NCBI RefSeq assembly: GCF_900963305.1
Contig: NC_042515.1
Coordinates: 1,088,327 to 1,152,326 of the forward strand
Direction: 5' to 3'
Source: Echeneis naucrates
Taxonomy: Eukaryota > Chordata > Actinopteri > Carangiformes > Echeneidae
DNA length: 64,000 bases
Shown here: piece after piece, positions 42,705-56,514 of the stretch
Numbering within the stretch: position 1 is the stretch's first letter
Layout: each line of letters begins with the position of its first letter
Notes under the pieces: generated by a model
What the model saw: only the letters and a program-made list of their open reading frames with translations
Databases searched by the model: none
What the model was told of the DNA's origin: nothing
Position numbers and translations under genes: made by a program

Positions 42705-44351
42705 ACTCCAGCACACAGCAGGTGACAGACCTGACCGTGAACATCAGTGACCACGTGAATGCCGACCAGCTGCACACGTTTGACAGGTTGGAAGTTTTAC
42801 AGTATGAATAACAGCTGGACAAAGCAAGACCAACTATTATTTTGATAAATTGTGTTTTGTTTTTTTTTTTGTTTTTTTTGTGTTACAGTGTCTTCAAAGA
42901 CACAGACAGTTTGTCAGAGAAGGTGAAGTCTCAGCTGCTGCCCCCCCAGGACAAACCGACGGCACAGAAGACAGAGAGGGCGAGCCGGAGGGATGAAGAT
43001 GAGGACGAGGAGCAGAGAAGAAGAAGAGAGGACAGCGACCCTCTTCACATCCCCAGAAGACACCCACGGCCGGGGACGCAACCACACTGGTGGGTGAAAA
43101 CAGGAGACGCACACACAAACAGACTTCCCTCAGAAGCTGTGAGTGCCAGAAACCATCAAGTATAAGACAGAAGTACACATACACTCTTCTGGAGCAGCAA
43201 AGTGTGTGCGTGCGTGTGTGTGTGGGTGTGTCTCTGCAGTATCCCTTATTCAATATTTACAGCGGAGAGAGAGAGAGAGCGCTTCAGGACATATTCAATC
43301 TCTGCTTCTCTCCTCCCCGTCCTCCTCCCCAATCAGATGAGATGTGAGATGATGTCAGCACTTTATCGACCTCACTGCTGTCGCTTCCTCATCCCCAGGA
43401 GACCGGGGGGGTGATGATGATAATACAAAAAACTGATAAACAGAGAGAGAGGGAGCTGTGAGCGATACAGAGAGAAAACTGAGTCAGAGCTGCAGGGTGG
43501 AGATGGAGTGTGAACACATGAACACCATCAGTGAATTTCAGACTTTTGTGTCTGCAGAAGCCAAAGAGAGTCAGTTTAACGAAATGAAACAGACAATAAG
43601 CCTGATGATGTCTGTTTGTGTGTCTCAGGCCCGGCCCCATGGTTCCTCCGTTCGCAGCTGGAGGAGCAGATCTGGATCCTTTTGGGTGAGTCCTCCTCTC
43701 TTCTCCAGAGTGAATCCTTTTCAGACATATTTCCGCTCCGCTCTGTTTTCTTCTAATCTGGGATTTGGGGTCAAACGAGAAAAAGGCGGAGGCGGATTAC
43801 TGGCATCTGTCCAGAGACGCGTGAAGCTCCAACCACCAAAAACATCCTGAATCCCAAACCAGAGTCAGACCCAGACCACGAGTCCATCTGTGATCTGGAT
43901 CAGGATGAGCTGCAGGTTCACCTGAAATCAGTTTCTTTAAAGAAGCAGCCGAGTCCTTTTTTAATTTGATGGAATGGTGTTTGTCGGTGGGGGGTGGGGT
44001 TTAACATGATTTCCCCCACAGCCCCCACCTTACATCAGGTTGACCCCCCACAGGTCTCGGGGCGGAGGTGGGATGATCGTGGACCCGTTGAGGTCGGGGT
44101 ATCCTCGCTCTGGTTTTGACCCGTCCAGCGGGATCCCAGACATCCTTCCTCCTGGAGCCGTCCCCCCAGGAGCTCGCTTTGACCCGTTTGGACCAATCGG
44201 ACGACACCGACCAGGGTGACACGCACACGCACACAATCATTTAAGGTGGACTGAGTGAAATCTGAATGTACCAGTTCTGACTCTGTGTCTGTTCTCCAGG
44301 CCAGACCCAGACCACATGCCCCCGCCCGGCTATGATGACATGTTCATGTAG
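40733..44351 (+). CDS. psmf1: PSMF1 (PI31), proteasome inhibitor / regulator subunit
   Basis: Seven coding exons join in one frame to 279 codons (human 271 aa): 40733-40861, 41348-41500, 42704-42786, 42889-43089, 43629-43685, 44054-44215, 44300-44351. The start has a good Kozak context (AAACATGG) and gives MAGLEVLFSSVSGSIGSPQD. The N-terminal FP domain (about residues 1-150) mediates dimerisation and FBXO7 binding. A charged linker follows (RDEDEDEEQRRRR). The proline/glycine-rich C-terminal tail that binds the 20S proteasome contains MIVDPLRSG, LPPGAVPPGARFDPFGP and ends PPPGYDDMFM. PI31 inhibits 20S proteasomes in vitro and promotes proteasome assembly or transport in cells. Intron 2 (41501-42703) is made mostly of three simple-repeat blocks. 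The next gene rightward is tmem74b, its neighbour in human as well. Confidence 0.96.
41541..41655. repeat. 16-bp minisatellite in psmf1 intron 2
   Basis: Seven tandem copies of ACCAGCCTGAGTCCGC/G, about 40 bases after the exon 2 donor. Confidence 0.9.
41919..42370. repeat. 450-bp (GA)n / GAGAGGGA polypurine tract in psmf1 intron 2
   Basis: Almost uninterrupted purine run on the plus (sense) strand made of GAGAGG, GAGGGA and pure (GA)n. It opens spurious frames on both strands (Arg/Glu and Ser/Leu repeats). Homopurine mirror repeats of this kind can adopt triplex (H-DNA) structure. Confidence 0.95.
42643..42702 (+). repeat. (TG)29 microsatellite forming the 3' splice site of psmf1 exon 3
   Basis: The TG run ends directly in TAG|AACTCC, the acceptor of exon 3 at 42704. 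No pyrimidine tract lies between the repeat and the AG. A branch-point-like CTGAT precedes the run. Confidence 0.9.
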
Positions 44352-44500
44352 GTCCCCGACAAAACGACTTCCTCTCCCCCGGGTCCTCGTTGAGGGCGGG
44401 TGTGAACCACATTCTCAGCTTGGCTTTTTTATTTTCTCCTGTTTTTTGAGGAGGGGGGTTCTGATTGTTCATTTCATTAAACTAATCCAAAGCTCCCGGA

Positions 44501-44506
44501 AATAAA
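44501..44506 (+). terminator. psmf1: poly(A) signal of psmf1
   Basis: AATAAA 150 bases after the stop codon, giving a short 3' UTR. Confidence 0.6.
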
Positions 44507-44519
44507 AAGGAAGAACTCT

Positions 44520-45600
44520 GAACTTTTTGTGAAATTGGTCTTAAAATTTAGTTCGACAAATGAATGAAGCCAATTATGTGGCTCCTTCAAAATAAAAGTA
44601 ATTTAATTAGAATACAACAAAACTTTATTTTTACAAGTAAAAACTCTGATAGATGGATGAACTCGTTTCCTGTCGTTTATTCCAACCTGAGCGTTGTTAT
44701 TTTTGTAAAGACATTTGGTGAAGCAGGGAAGAAACACTCGTACCAAATTAAAGGTCTCCCTGCTGCTCACACACCCTTCATGATCCAACCTCTCCTTTCA
44801 AAGTAAAACTCCTCCCTCTGATTCCTGAACACCAGAGGAAAGAATACATGTTTGGATTCTCCTCATCACATGAAACCACATTTGTAACTATTATTTATAA
44901 TTCATCAAAAAACAGGAAATTATTGTATTTTGTTGAGACAAAGAAATTTTGTTGATGAATATTCTAATAAAAACCTTTACATCCCGGTTTGTGTTATTCT
45001 TCTTCTTCAAACACTCACATTAAAATCACTGAAGACCTTTAAACTTTCACACCGCGTGGAATCGGAAACGTGGACACAGTCACAGGGATCTAATTAGGAT
45101 GTTGCCATGGTGATTCCAGAACATCGTTGACTGTGTAACTGACAGCAGCTGCAGTGTATCCATGACAACAAGCGTCAAGAGTCCGCTGTTACATTCAACG
45201 GAGGCTTCGCTGCTCCGTTGATTTTAAAAAGAGAAACAGACGACCACCAAGATGTTTTTAATCAGGTTGTGAAGCTCAAACATTAAATTGGATGAAACTG
45301 ATCTGAGGTTGAAGCGAGAAACAGACAGAACACACTGAAGTTAAAAACAACAACAGCAAACAGAAGGTTTTATTGGTCATGTAACAAAATCAGACTTAAA
45401 AATCAGCTCCAGGAAAAAGGCATCAGGCCGTTACAGAGTCACTAACAACATGCAGGCTCCCCGGTTTCCTTAAACTATGAGTGAGGAGCGAAAACACTCA
45501 TTCAGATTTAGGTCACACCATTTTCTGAAGCAACATTATGTTTAGAACTCCATTCATCCTCATTAATGTTCACAAGGAACTGAGCTCCTCACGCAGGAGC
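44520..45600. other. intergenic region downstream of psmf1
   Basis: AT-rich, no exon or RNA gene recognised. Confidence 0.45.
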
Positions 45601-45601
45601 T

Positions 45602-46997
45602 GGATCGGGGTCCGTGGATCAGGAGTCTGTAGATCAGGGTGTGTGGGTCAGAGATCTGTTGGTCTGTGGATCGGAGTCTGTTGGTCTGTAGATCAGAGGT
45701 CTATTGGTCTGTGGATCAGGGGTCTGTTGGTCTGTGGATCAGGGGTCTGTTGGTCTGTGGATCAGAGGTCTATTGGTCTGTGGATCAGGGGTCTGTGGGT
45801 CTGTGGATCGGAGTCTGTTGGTCTGTAGATCAGAGGTCTATTGGTCTGTGGATCAGGGGTCTATTGGTCTGTGGATCAGGGGTCTGTTGGTCTGTGGATC
45901 AGGGGTCTGTGGGTCTGTGGATCGCAGTCTGTGGATCAGGGGTCTGTTGGTCTGTGGATCAGGGGTCTGTTGGTCTGTGGATCGCAGTCTGTGGGTCAGA
46001 GATCTGTTGGTCTGTGGATCGGAGTCTGTTGGTCTGTAGATCAGAGGTCTATTGGTCTGTGGATCAGGGGTCTATTGGTCTGTGGATCAGGGGTCTGTTG
46101 GTCTGTGGATCAGGGGTCTGTGGGTCTGTGGATCGCAGTCTGTGGATCAGGGGTCTGTTGGTCTGTGGATCAGGGGTCTGTTGGTCTGTGGATCGCAGTC
46201 TGTGGGTCAGAGGTCTGTTGGTCTGTAGATCAGGGTCTGTGGGTCAGAGGTCGGTTGGTCTGTTGGTCTGTAGATCAGGGTCTGTGGATTATCGGTCTGT
46301 TGGTCTGGGTCAGAGATCTGTTGGTCTGTGGATCAGGGGTCTGTTGGTCTGTGGATCGCAGTCTGTGGGTCAGAGGTCTGTTGGTCTGTAGATCAGGGTC
46401 TGTGGGTCAGAGGTCGGTTGGTCTGTTGGTCTGTAGATCAGGGTCTGTGGATTATCGGTCTGTTGGTCTGTGGGTCAGAGATCTGTTGGTCTGTGGATCG
46501 GACTCTGTTGGTCTGTGGGTCAGAGTCTGTGGCTCAGGGGTCTGTAGATCAGAGGTCTATTGGTCTGTGGATCGGAGTCTGTTGGTCTGTAGATCAGGGT
46601 CTGTGGGTCAGAGGTCGGTTGGTCTGTTGGTCTGTAGATCGGGGTCTGTGGATTATCGGTCTGTTGGTCTGTAGATCAGGGTCTGTGGGTCAGAGGTCGG
46701 TTGGTCTGTTGGTCTGTAGATCAGGGTCTGTGGGTCAGAGGTCGGTTGGTCTGTTGGTCTGTAGATCAGGGTCTGTGGATTATCGGTCTGTTGGTCTGGG
46801 TCAGAGATCTGTTGGTCTGTTGGTCTGTAGATCAGGGTCTGTGGATTATCGGTCTGTTGGTCTGGGTCAGAGATCTGTTGGTCTGTGGATCGGACTCTGT
46901 TGGTCTGTGGGTCAGAGTCTGTGGCTCAGGGGTCTGTAGATCAGAGGTCTATTGGTCTGTGGATCGGAGTCTGTTGGTCTGTAGATCGGGGTCTGTG
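45602..46997. repeat. 1.4-kb GGTCTGT/GGATC minisatellite between psmf1 and tmem74b
   Basis: Tandem units of about 21-23 bases (GGTCTGTTGGTCTGTGGATC and variants with TAGATC, GGATTATC, GGGTCAGAG). All three plus frames stay largely open (WSVDQGS-like repeats) but no gene signal accompanies them. Blocks repeat at a 211-base spacing (45821/46032 and 45921/46132) and later at about 163 bases, showing higher-order structure. Confidence 0.95.
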
Positions 46998-47794
46998 CTG
47001 CCTTTTCAACCAGACTCGTTCATCAGGAGGAAAACAAGACGACTCGTCTGAACAGACTGAAATAGAAACAATTCACTTTGATCCAAAAGTACAAATGATA
47101 CAAAAACGAGTTAACATTCCTGTTTCCGCTCATGTTTTGGGTTTAAAACACGTTTCTGTTGTGACCGTCGGTTTGGATGTTTCAAATCTGGAGCGGATCA
47201 GCAGCTTTAAAGTTTCCTTCGTCCAGAAAAGGTGTTTTATATTTGAATTTTCTCAAACATCTGAACCCCTTAGATCAAAAATCTAATGAGCCGCCGTCAG
47301 TTTCAGACCCTGTTTTCACTCAGCTTAAAGGGATATGTCACTTTTTATTTCAGTATGTACACACACTACAAACAGAGCAGCAAAGAGAAAAACTAAGAAA
47401 TAAAAGTGATACATCCCTTTAATGTTCATTTTTCTTCTGTGCTAAATGTTACTTTCATTGTCATATATTGATTTTCTAATAAATTCACATCTTTGATTCA
47501 CAAACAGACACAACAACTTTCTCACAAACATTTCTTCATCGACTAATAATTTTCTTAAAGCGATATTTCACCTGGACAGAATATATTTCATCTATTTATT
47601 TATATAGATCTCTTTTTTTACATTTGTATTTTAATCAGCAAAGAATCTGAGTTCAGCCAAATGTGTCTTTTCAAACTTTCCCTTTTCTTCAAACTTCAAA
47701 CTTTTTAACTGTATTAAAAGCTTAAAGCTCAAATTTTTCTGAAATAATCTGAAGACAAAAAAGCGTCACATGATCGGTGTCTCAGTTCAAAGGT

Positions 47795-47900
47795 CACATC
47801 CTTCAGAGGACTCATCGTCACAGTCAGACTGTCCAGTTAAAGATGCAACCTTTCCCATGATTCATTGCAGATTTGTAACTAAAAAGTACAGCAGCTGGAG
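47795..47900 (+). repeat. dispersed repeat family R1, copy (others at 11828-11977 and 8010-8068)
   Basis: The copies share CACATCCTTCAGAGG, then a spacer, then CCCAWGATTCATTG followed by an A-rich stretch and a (TAT)GGCAGCAG-like end. The 11,828 and 47,795 copies share both blocks; the 8,010 copy shows the second block only. Confidence 0.6.
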
Positions 47901-48389
47901 AATTTCACAGGTTTTTTTTTTAGCTAAACCCGCTGGCCTAAAAACATCCAGCGACAGCAGCCAGATTCCAGCTGAGTGAAATATCGCTTTATCTCCTCTA
48001 ATACACACCTAAATAAACCTCTGGACGCTCAACACAGAATTTCAAAGTAAAGGTGCAGGAAGGTTCCACAGGTGAACCGTGAGCGACACATTAATGGTGA
48101 AGGCGCCACTTCCTGCGCTACGCTGTCATTTTGTACATTCAGTGAGTCTCTGAGTAAAATGCTACTGTGTGTTCGTAAAGGGAAGAGGGACGCGTCTGCA
48201 GCATGATTCTGGACAGATGTTTTCTGCAGCCTGAACTGAGTCTCTGCTGAAGTGTCCTTCAGGACGTGCTGGATCTGACCTTTGACCTCCGACCCCTCAG
48301 TGTTGGGGAGGGAAGTGGAGTGTGACCGTGAGAGAAGACAGACGGTAAGTTAAAGCTCTAAATGACATGAAATGACGGAAACCTTCATT

Positions 48390-48650
48390 CTATACAATCA
48401 CCATCAGGGGGCGACGCCGCTGGTTGTATTGAAGTCTATGGGAAAATGTCCCTCCTCCTCCCTGATGAGTTTCTGGTCTCAGTCTGAAATACAACATGAT
48501 GTTCATTTAGAGGGAAAGGGGAGGCGCTAGGGGGCGGGGCTACACTGTGACTGACAGACTGAACCCCCCAATCAGAACAGAGTCCAGAATGGGGCGGAGC
48601 CACCAAATCAGGTTTCTTTTGGTTTCAAAAGAAGAAGATGGCAGCTGATT
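48390..48650 (-). repeat. dispersed repeat family R2, copy B
   Basis: Reverse-oriented near-identical match to 23960-24260. Beyond the shared part it ends in ACCATCAGGGGGCGAC (48400-48415), also found at 56266-56281 and, with one difference, at 3733-3748. Confidence 0.75.
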
Positions 48651-51280
48651 TCATGAGCCTTTGCATTATAACAAACCTTTATCCAACAGAAACATGAACT
48701 GGTGTCACTGTCACAGCCGAAATAAAATTCTAAATGAAATATTCATAAACAGACGCTCTGCCTTCTGACATTAAAGCTCTGGTTCTTGGAAAACTTCCAC
48801 TGAGAGATGAGCTCATCTGAAAACCTCCTTTATTCTCGACCGTGTCTCTTTTGTCGTGTCCTCACAAGGACTTTCCACGACACTGGAGACCAGCCCTCGA
48901 TATAAATAGACCCTTTCTGTGGTAACAGAGTCGCTGCCGCCTGAACAAAGATTGATTTTCTCTGTTTGACCGAGACACTGGAGTTCAGTCCTGACATTCA
49001 AACATGCCCGTCCTGTTAACACCCATTCATGTGTTTGTGTCTTTGTTGTTGTTCTTTAAACCGAACATCTGGCCGAAACCAAATGTTTCCCTCTTGAAGG
49101 TCACCTCAGCAGAGACAGAAAGGAATTGAACCTGTGACTCTGCCGTTCCACCACCAGCTCAACCTGCTCCTTGTACCTGACCGATACAGAACGTTTCTGC
49201 TGATGAAACGATCATCAAATTACTGAATTCAATTCAAATGAAATCTTTGATCAATATTGTTGAAACTTCACATTCAGCGTTTAACTTTTCTATCTGCCAG
49301 AACTGAACAAGTGTGCTCTTGCTGATGTTGGTTTTTGGAGTTTCAGCAAACTTGGAACAATAATGATTCCAAATTAACTGATTCTGATGAACTGATTAAC
49401 TTAATTCACCGATTTCCTCAATTTTTTCTCAAACTAAATCATTTTTGTGACAAAAAGACACTTTAATTTTTATGTATCGTTCTAATTTTTGGGCCAAACA
49501 AACAGTTTTAAAATACTTTTCTACGTTGTTACTTCCAGCTCAAATATCATCTCGCTGTGAGCTGTCTGGTACTGAATGAATGTAAATGTTAATTATAGTT
49601 CAGAGTTGTGTTTTCATTGTTATTTGTTGGTTGTGAAGTTGCTGCTGACAGAAAGAAAACTGGTCCAGCTGTGACGCGGTTTTTCTAATTTTGCATACCT
49701 GTGTTGTGTATTTGGTTTGTATAGCGTTGGCTTCTGCTGGTCCGACACGTCTATGGCAAATATTTACAGTATATTTGTTCTACGATATAAAACGTGGTTC
49801 GTTTGAATCAAAAGCTGGAGATTAGCATGTCAGTGATGTCCAGTCACGTCCTCACAGGACACCAGTGTGTGTAGCTACATTACCCTTGGCTAAATCGCTC
49901 ACAATACAGACCTTAATACATTAGCATAATAATATTGGCGTATACACAATTTACAGTGTGTTTACTCATTAAGGCATATTGTACCCTTACATGACAGAAA
50001 CAACATGTTTACATATAATACAAATGAGTAGGTGCTGAATCATTAAAGGTTCATTCCAGTCAAACTTAAACTCCCAGACGAAACGTTTGTTTTCTACTTT
50101 TTAAATAAAATCTGGATTTTTTTTCTCACTTCTTAAATGTTTTAGTGGATTTTCTTTCCACTTTCAGCACCAGAAAGTAACTGGAGGACAAACTGGTTAG
50201 CATTTAGCTTTGAATTTCTTTTTCTATTTCAGGTCTGGGAGGAAAAGCTGCTGTGAGCTGATATCAACCTTCAGCACACAAACATCCAGTTTCTGATTTT
50301 ATTTGTGTCCAAATTCAGAAACTGCATTTAAAGAACAAAGGTGTCTTCACGTGCGTCCTCCTTTTCCTGGATTCATTACATCCCACTCACTTATTGGACA
50401 GTTTTGTTTTTCTGATTATGATTAAAACCAGGACTTACAGCCTCATTTCGGTACAAAGGACCAGATCTTTGTAGACCAGGTCCTCAGAGGGATGAAGCCT
50501 CTGAATCAGGACACAGCTAGTTTAAAGTGATGCAGAATCTGTTGATTAATAAAGAAGAGGCAACATTTCTGGGCCAATGCAGAACGAAACGCTGGACATG
50601 TGAAGTGACATTTTGGAGGTTTTGGTGTTTGTTGTTTCATTCAAATTCAAGCCTTCAGGCACCAAACAGGAAAAAGTGGAATAAATATGAGATCTCAGAG
50701 GAGCCGACTTTCACGCCTTGACAGATTTTTTTGTCTCATCTTGTCACTTTTGAAATCTCCCGTCTCCTCCAGCTGTCTGAGCATCAGACATGTGATCCTC
50801 AGAGCTGATTCAGTTTGAAGTCGTTCCATCCTCCATCTTTTCCGAAATACAAGCAACGACAAAATCTTTCCCACACAAACAACTCGGAAAATAAAATCAG
50901 GACGTGATGGAAATGACTAAACTAAACATTGAAGTGGGTGGGTGTGATGCTCCCAGTGGTTTCTGGGTAATGTGTGTGTCATGAACTAAATTGGGACTCA
51001 TTTCACTTCGACACCTCTCAGTCTGACACTCATCATTCTCTAACACCTTTTTCTGCGCCTTCTCTGCATTTCTTTACTCAAACTTTGTCCTTTTGAGCTT
51101 TTCGGTTTGATCTCTTTGTGTTTTTCATTTTTTAAAAGTCTCCTCACCTTCAGACTCAGCTGATTCTGTCTGATCAGTTCAGACTCTGAATGTTTCCTTC
51201 GTCTCCAAAGAAAAGTTCCTCTCGTGTGTTTGGGTTGTTTCTATCTTTATCTGATCAGGAGTTTTGCTTGTTAATGATGA

Positions 51281-51404
51281 AAAATCAGTTCCAAATATCT
51301 GATTGTCTTTATTCTGTCAACTCAGAAACATGCAGGACTGATCCTGATTGGCTGTGACATCACCCACCGGAGCCAATAGGAGCGTCCGATGGAAAGACGT
51401 GACT
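51281..51404 (+). repeat. dispersed repeat family R3, copy B
   Basis: Near-identical to 27442-27563 in the mcm2 intron, same orientation, with opposed CCAAT sequences (TGATTGGC and AGCCAATAGG). Confidence 0.7.
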
Positions 51405-52360
51405 CCAGACGTCACTGTCAAAGATGGAGGATGAGGATGGACGGATAAACACACAGAAGGAGTCAGAGAGTCGGACTGATCCAGATCGGACAGATCAGCT
51501 GATTCTGTTTAAGGGGGAAACAGGAAGAGCCATCAGGTTTGGAAGTTGACATAAATGTGTTTTAACTGCAGAGGAACAATAACTTCAAAAGCAGTCTTTG
51601 GTCACTGATGGAGCTAAGTCTTCAAACTTCTTAAAGTTGTTGACATTTCATATTTTCAGTGAAGAATAAATGAAGAGATCAGTTCAGTCTGATGGTCACT
51701 AAGAAACATTTGTCCTTCAACATGTCTCAAATCTTTGCTTTCTGTCAAGTTGTGAGACAAACTGATCCTGGGGGGTTGAGGCTGATGACACATGTTTTTG
51801 TTTCAGCGTGTTTTGTCTGTTTTGTCCGTGTGACTGCTTCCTGATGGGTTTGTTATTAGATTATTTTATTCTCTGGCTCTGGTTTGGACTGTAGATGTGA
51901 AGTTATTGCTTTCAAAAATGTTGCCTCAATTTATTTCTGCGACAGTTTCTATCACAATTAATTAATCAAGTCAGATAATGAAAGTCAGATATTTCATATC
52001 TGTGTTCAGGTTAATCTGGTGTTTAGGATTTAAATGTTGAACATCAGTTTGTGTGATAACTGAGCATCAACACTGAATCTTTCCAGGTTCATCACACACA
52101 ATGTGCTTTCACATTAGAGCTCTACTGTTTGACATCCGTCCTGGCTCTGATCCACAGACTTACCTCGTCTGAACTGGGCCGAGCCCTCAGACGTCCCTGC
52201 TGATTGGTCAGAGCAAATATCCCATAACCTCAACCCAGAACGTTGGGCTGAAGCTGAAAGCCTGGTGCTCACGATGTGCTTCTCCTGTTGGCACAAATGA
52301 GGACCTGCTCCGTTTAGCAACTGAGGGCTCGCTGAGAGGACGGCAGAACGCAAGGCTCAG

Positions 52361-53923
<1,563 letters not shown>

Positions 53924-54196
53924 CGAAACCTGCTGGGTGTGTTCATGTCTCCGCCATCGTCCTCACTGAGGAGGTGACATCCACAGTAAGAGGTCAAAGG
54001 TCTCTGTGGAGTTTCTGTCATCATGTCAGACGGTGACAAACTCTTCAGAAGTTTCTGTTTGTTTTGGGGGTTTTTTTGGAACTTGGACAAAACGAGAATT
54101 TTTTCCACGTCTGGAGACTCACAAAGCTTTTGGTGCCAACAGTGAAGCACGAAAAAACATTCAATTCACATCATCAATGTAATAATGGCGTCTCAC

Positions 54197-54251
54197 CTCG
54201 GTAGATTTTATTTCCATTTCTTCCTCCTCTCGTCATCGCAGCCTCTTCTTC
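54197..54251 (-). other. tmem74b: possible 5' UTR exon of tmem74b
   Basis: Minus-strand stretch bounded by an acceptor (CAACAG|GAAGAAG) and a donor (ACCGAG|GTGAGAC). It contains upstream ATGs. Support is from splice motifs only, and how it joins the first coding exon is unclear. Confidence 0.3.
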
Positions 54252-54527
54252 CTGTTGAGGTGAATGAAGAATTGAAACCAGAACCTCAGTCCTCATCAGT
54301 CTCCACACACTAAAGAGGAGTCCGGGCCTCAGGACAAAGGGAACCGGATCCTGTGGTCCTGGTCTACGTCATAATTCTGTTTTCTTATTTAAAGCCACTG
54401 ACAGATAAAGGTGACAGTTAAACGATTTATCATGATGAAATACTGAGACGGTCCTCATCAAACCTGATTCAGTTTCCTCCAAAACATCTCTTTCCCTTTA
54501 ACTCCTTCTGGGAGCTCCCGGTGCCAC

Positions 54528-54572
54528 AGGGAGGGGGCCGGGGGGGGCCAGGAGGGCCCGGGGCCCCCCGGC
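54528..54572. other. G/C-run region with quadruplex and hairpin potential
   Basis: Dense G runs (GGGGGCC, GGGGGGGG, GGAGGG) followed by GGGCCCGGGGCCCC, close to tmem74b's presumed 5' region. Confidence 0.5.
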
Positions 54573-54648
54573 CAGTGTGTCAGCTCCTGATGTGCACAGA
54601 GACGGTGTGACCTTCATACGTCAACCTGCCGAAACCTGGAGCACTAAG

Positions 54649-54845
54649 TGTGTGTGTGTGTGTGTGTGTGTCTGTGTGTGTCTCTGTGTGTGTGTCTGTG
54701 TGTCTCTGTGTGTGTGTGTCTGTGTGTCTGTGTGTGTCTCTGTGTGTCTCTGTGTGTCTCTGTGTGTCTCTGTGTGTCTGTGTGTCTGTGTGTGTCTGTG
54801 TGTGTGTGTCTCTGTGTGTCTGTGTGTGTGTGTCTCTGTGTGTGT
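54649..54845. repeat. (GT)n with interspersed GTGTGTCT units
   Basis: Nearly 200 bases of GT dinucleotides with regular TCT interruptions. Open frames of CVCVSV-type repeats are a by-product. Confidence 0.95.
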
Positions 54846-55007
54846 GATCATATCAGGACCAGCCCGGACAGATAAGCGCCACCGACTCATTCATCATCCG
54901 ACCTGAGGGCTGATAAGTCGGGCAGACGGAGGATGGAGAGTCCTGATCCTGATCCGGATCATCCAAATGAGCCAACACGGAGACGGGAAGTACCGATTTA
55001 ACCGGCT

Positions 55008-55028
55008 GGGGGGGGGGGGGGGGTGGGG
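55008..55028. other. G16 homopolymer run
   Basis: Sixteen consecutive G on plus, then T and five more G, about 100 bases from a presumed tmem74b 5' UTR exon. Confidence 0.8.
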
Positions 55029-55120
55029 GATGACCGGGATGGAGTCGGTATCCACCGGACAGCCATCGACGGTGGCTCCGGTTAGACGGGCGGAGGACCG
55101 GAGTGACAGCGGGGTCTTAC

Positions 55121-55250
55121 CTGCTGCAGGCGGCCGAGCAGATCCGGAGACATCCGGAGAGGAGGGAGCTGCTGGAGGATGGAGGGGATGCTGAGGGGGG
55201 AGGAAGGGGAGGGACTGAGCATGCGCAGATGAACATGAACACAGTCTGAA
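55121..55250 (-). other. tmem74b: candidate first non-coding exon and promoter of tmem74b
   Basis: A good donor on the minus strand (CAGCAG|GTAAGACC at 55120/55121) follows a GC-rich segment. This fits a 5' UTR exon. The start of transcription is not visible; 55250 is a guess. Confidence 0.35.
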
Positions 55251-55730
55251 CTCCAATCATCAGTCATGATCGATTACAGTGTCAGCGGTGGGGGAACATC
55301 AGGTCTGTCTGTCCCTGTGATGGACTCTGATCAGAATCAGAATCAGAATCAGTTACAGATGCTCCCATTCAAAAGTCTGAAGAAGTGTAAAACACTAAAA
55401 TAAAATAAAATATAAATGTCCATTTGTTCCTGTACCTACAAAGTGATGAATAAAACAGCAGTCTACCAACATTTGAATATAGAATATAGAATAAACCAGC
55501 TGACTCAGAGTGAGTCAGTGTTTTCAGCCCAGTCCAGTTTATTGTCCACACAGACCGTCTGGATGGACTCAGGGGTCATCGGCACCTTAGTCCTTCTCAG
55601 GTCCACAACCAGGAGGGGACGAGTTCAGTTCGTCTGGAAAATCTGCTGAAAAACAGGCTGAGTTCGTCGGCCCCGTCCACGCTGCCTTCAACCCCCCTGC
55701 TGCCAGCTGACCTGAAGCCTGTGATGGTCC

Positions 55731-56097
55731 TCCGGGATGGACTCTGAAGGACTCTACTGGACTCTACTGGACTCTGATGGACTCTGGAGGACTCTGGAGG
55801 ACTCTGGAGGACTCTACTGGACTCTACTGGACTCTGATGGACTCTGGAGGACTCTGTAGGACTCTAATGGACTCGGATGGACTCTGATGGACTCTGATGG
55901 ACTCGGATGGGCTCTGATGGACTCTGATGGACTCTGGAGGACTCTGGAGTCTCTAATGGACTCGGATGGACTCTGATGGACTCTGGAGGACTCTACTGGA
56001 CTCTACTGGACTCTACTGGACTCTACTGGACTCTGATGGACTCTGGAGGACTGTGGAGGACTCTGATGGACTCTGGAGGACTGTGGAGGACTGTGAT
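55731..56097. repeat. 10-bp GGACTCTGAT/GGACTCTACT minisatellite
   Basis: About 36 decamers with a GGACTCT core and variable last three bases (GAT, GGA, ACT). Frames such as DSTGLYWTLLDSDGLW are by-products. Confidence 0.95.
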
Positions 56098-56514
56098 CTG
56101 TCCAGGCTCCATCAAACCTGGAAAATGTTGATGAATGAACTTCCACAGTGATTGAAGAGGAGAGTACGGCGGCCCATTGAGGACAAAACTCAAAGATTAA
56201 CGTCTCTCTCTGAATGTTCAGAACCTGGACCTGGACTCTGGTCTGAAGAGCTTTAAACCTTCATGACCATCAGGGGGCGACTGGACTGATGTGAAAAGAA
56301 TTCAGATTGATATGAAACACGAAACAGATTTTCTCCAAACTGCAACAGAAGAACCTGAACTGACTCCATCTTCATCCCAGCAGCAGCCCGTCACTTTATC
56401 ATGACCTTGAGCAGAAGTGAGGAGAAAAAGAAGGATTTTTATTTAAAGGTGTTCCTTAAAAATTTGAATATCAGGTTACATTTGCTGTTCAGTTTTTCTT
56501 GCTGGTTTTGTTTC

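Larger units (their letters stand above)
47000..52110. other. gene-free region with dispersed repeats
   Basis: No supported exons. It contains an R1 copy (47795-47900), an R2 copy (48390-48650) and an R3 copy (51281-51404); the rest is AT-rich sequence. The right end (about 51865-52360) is probably tmem74b 3' UTR, with AATAAA on minus at 51865-51870. Confidence 0.45.

Noticed and set aside
45538-47051. Overlapping plus-strand frames of 100-280 codons with WSVDQGS-type repeats
   Set aside because: Created by the minisatellite; several frames are open at once and no flanking gene signals exist.
54577-54906. CVCVSV-type open frames
   Set aside because: Translation of a GT microsatellite in several frames.
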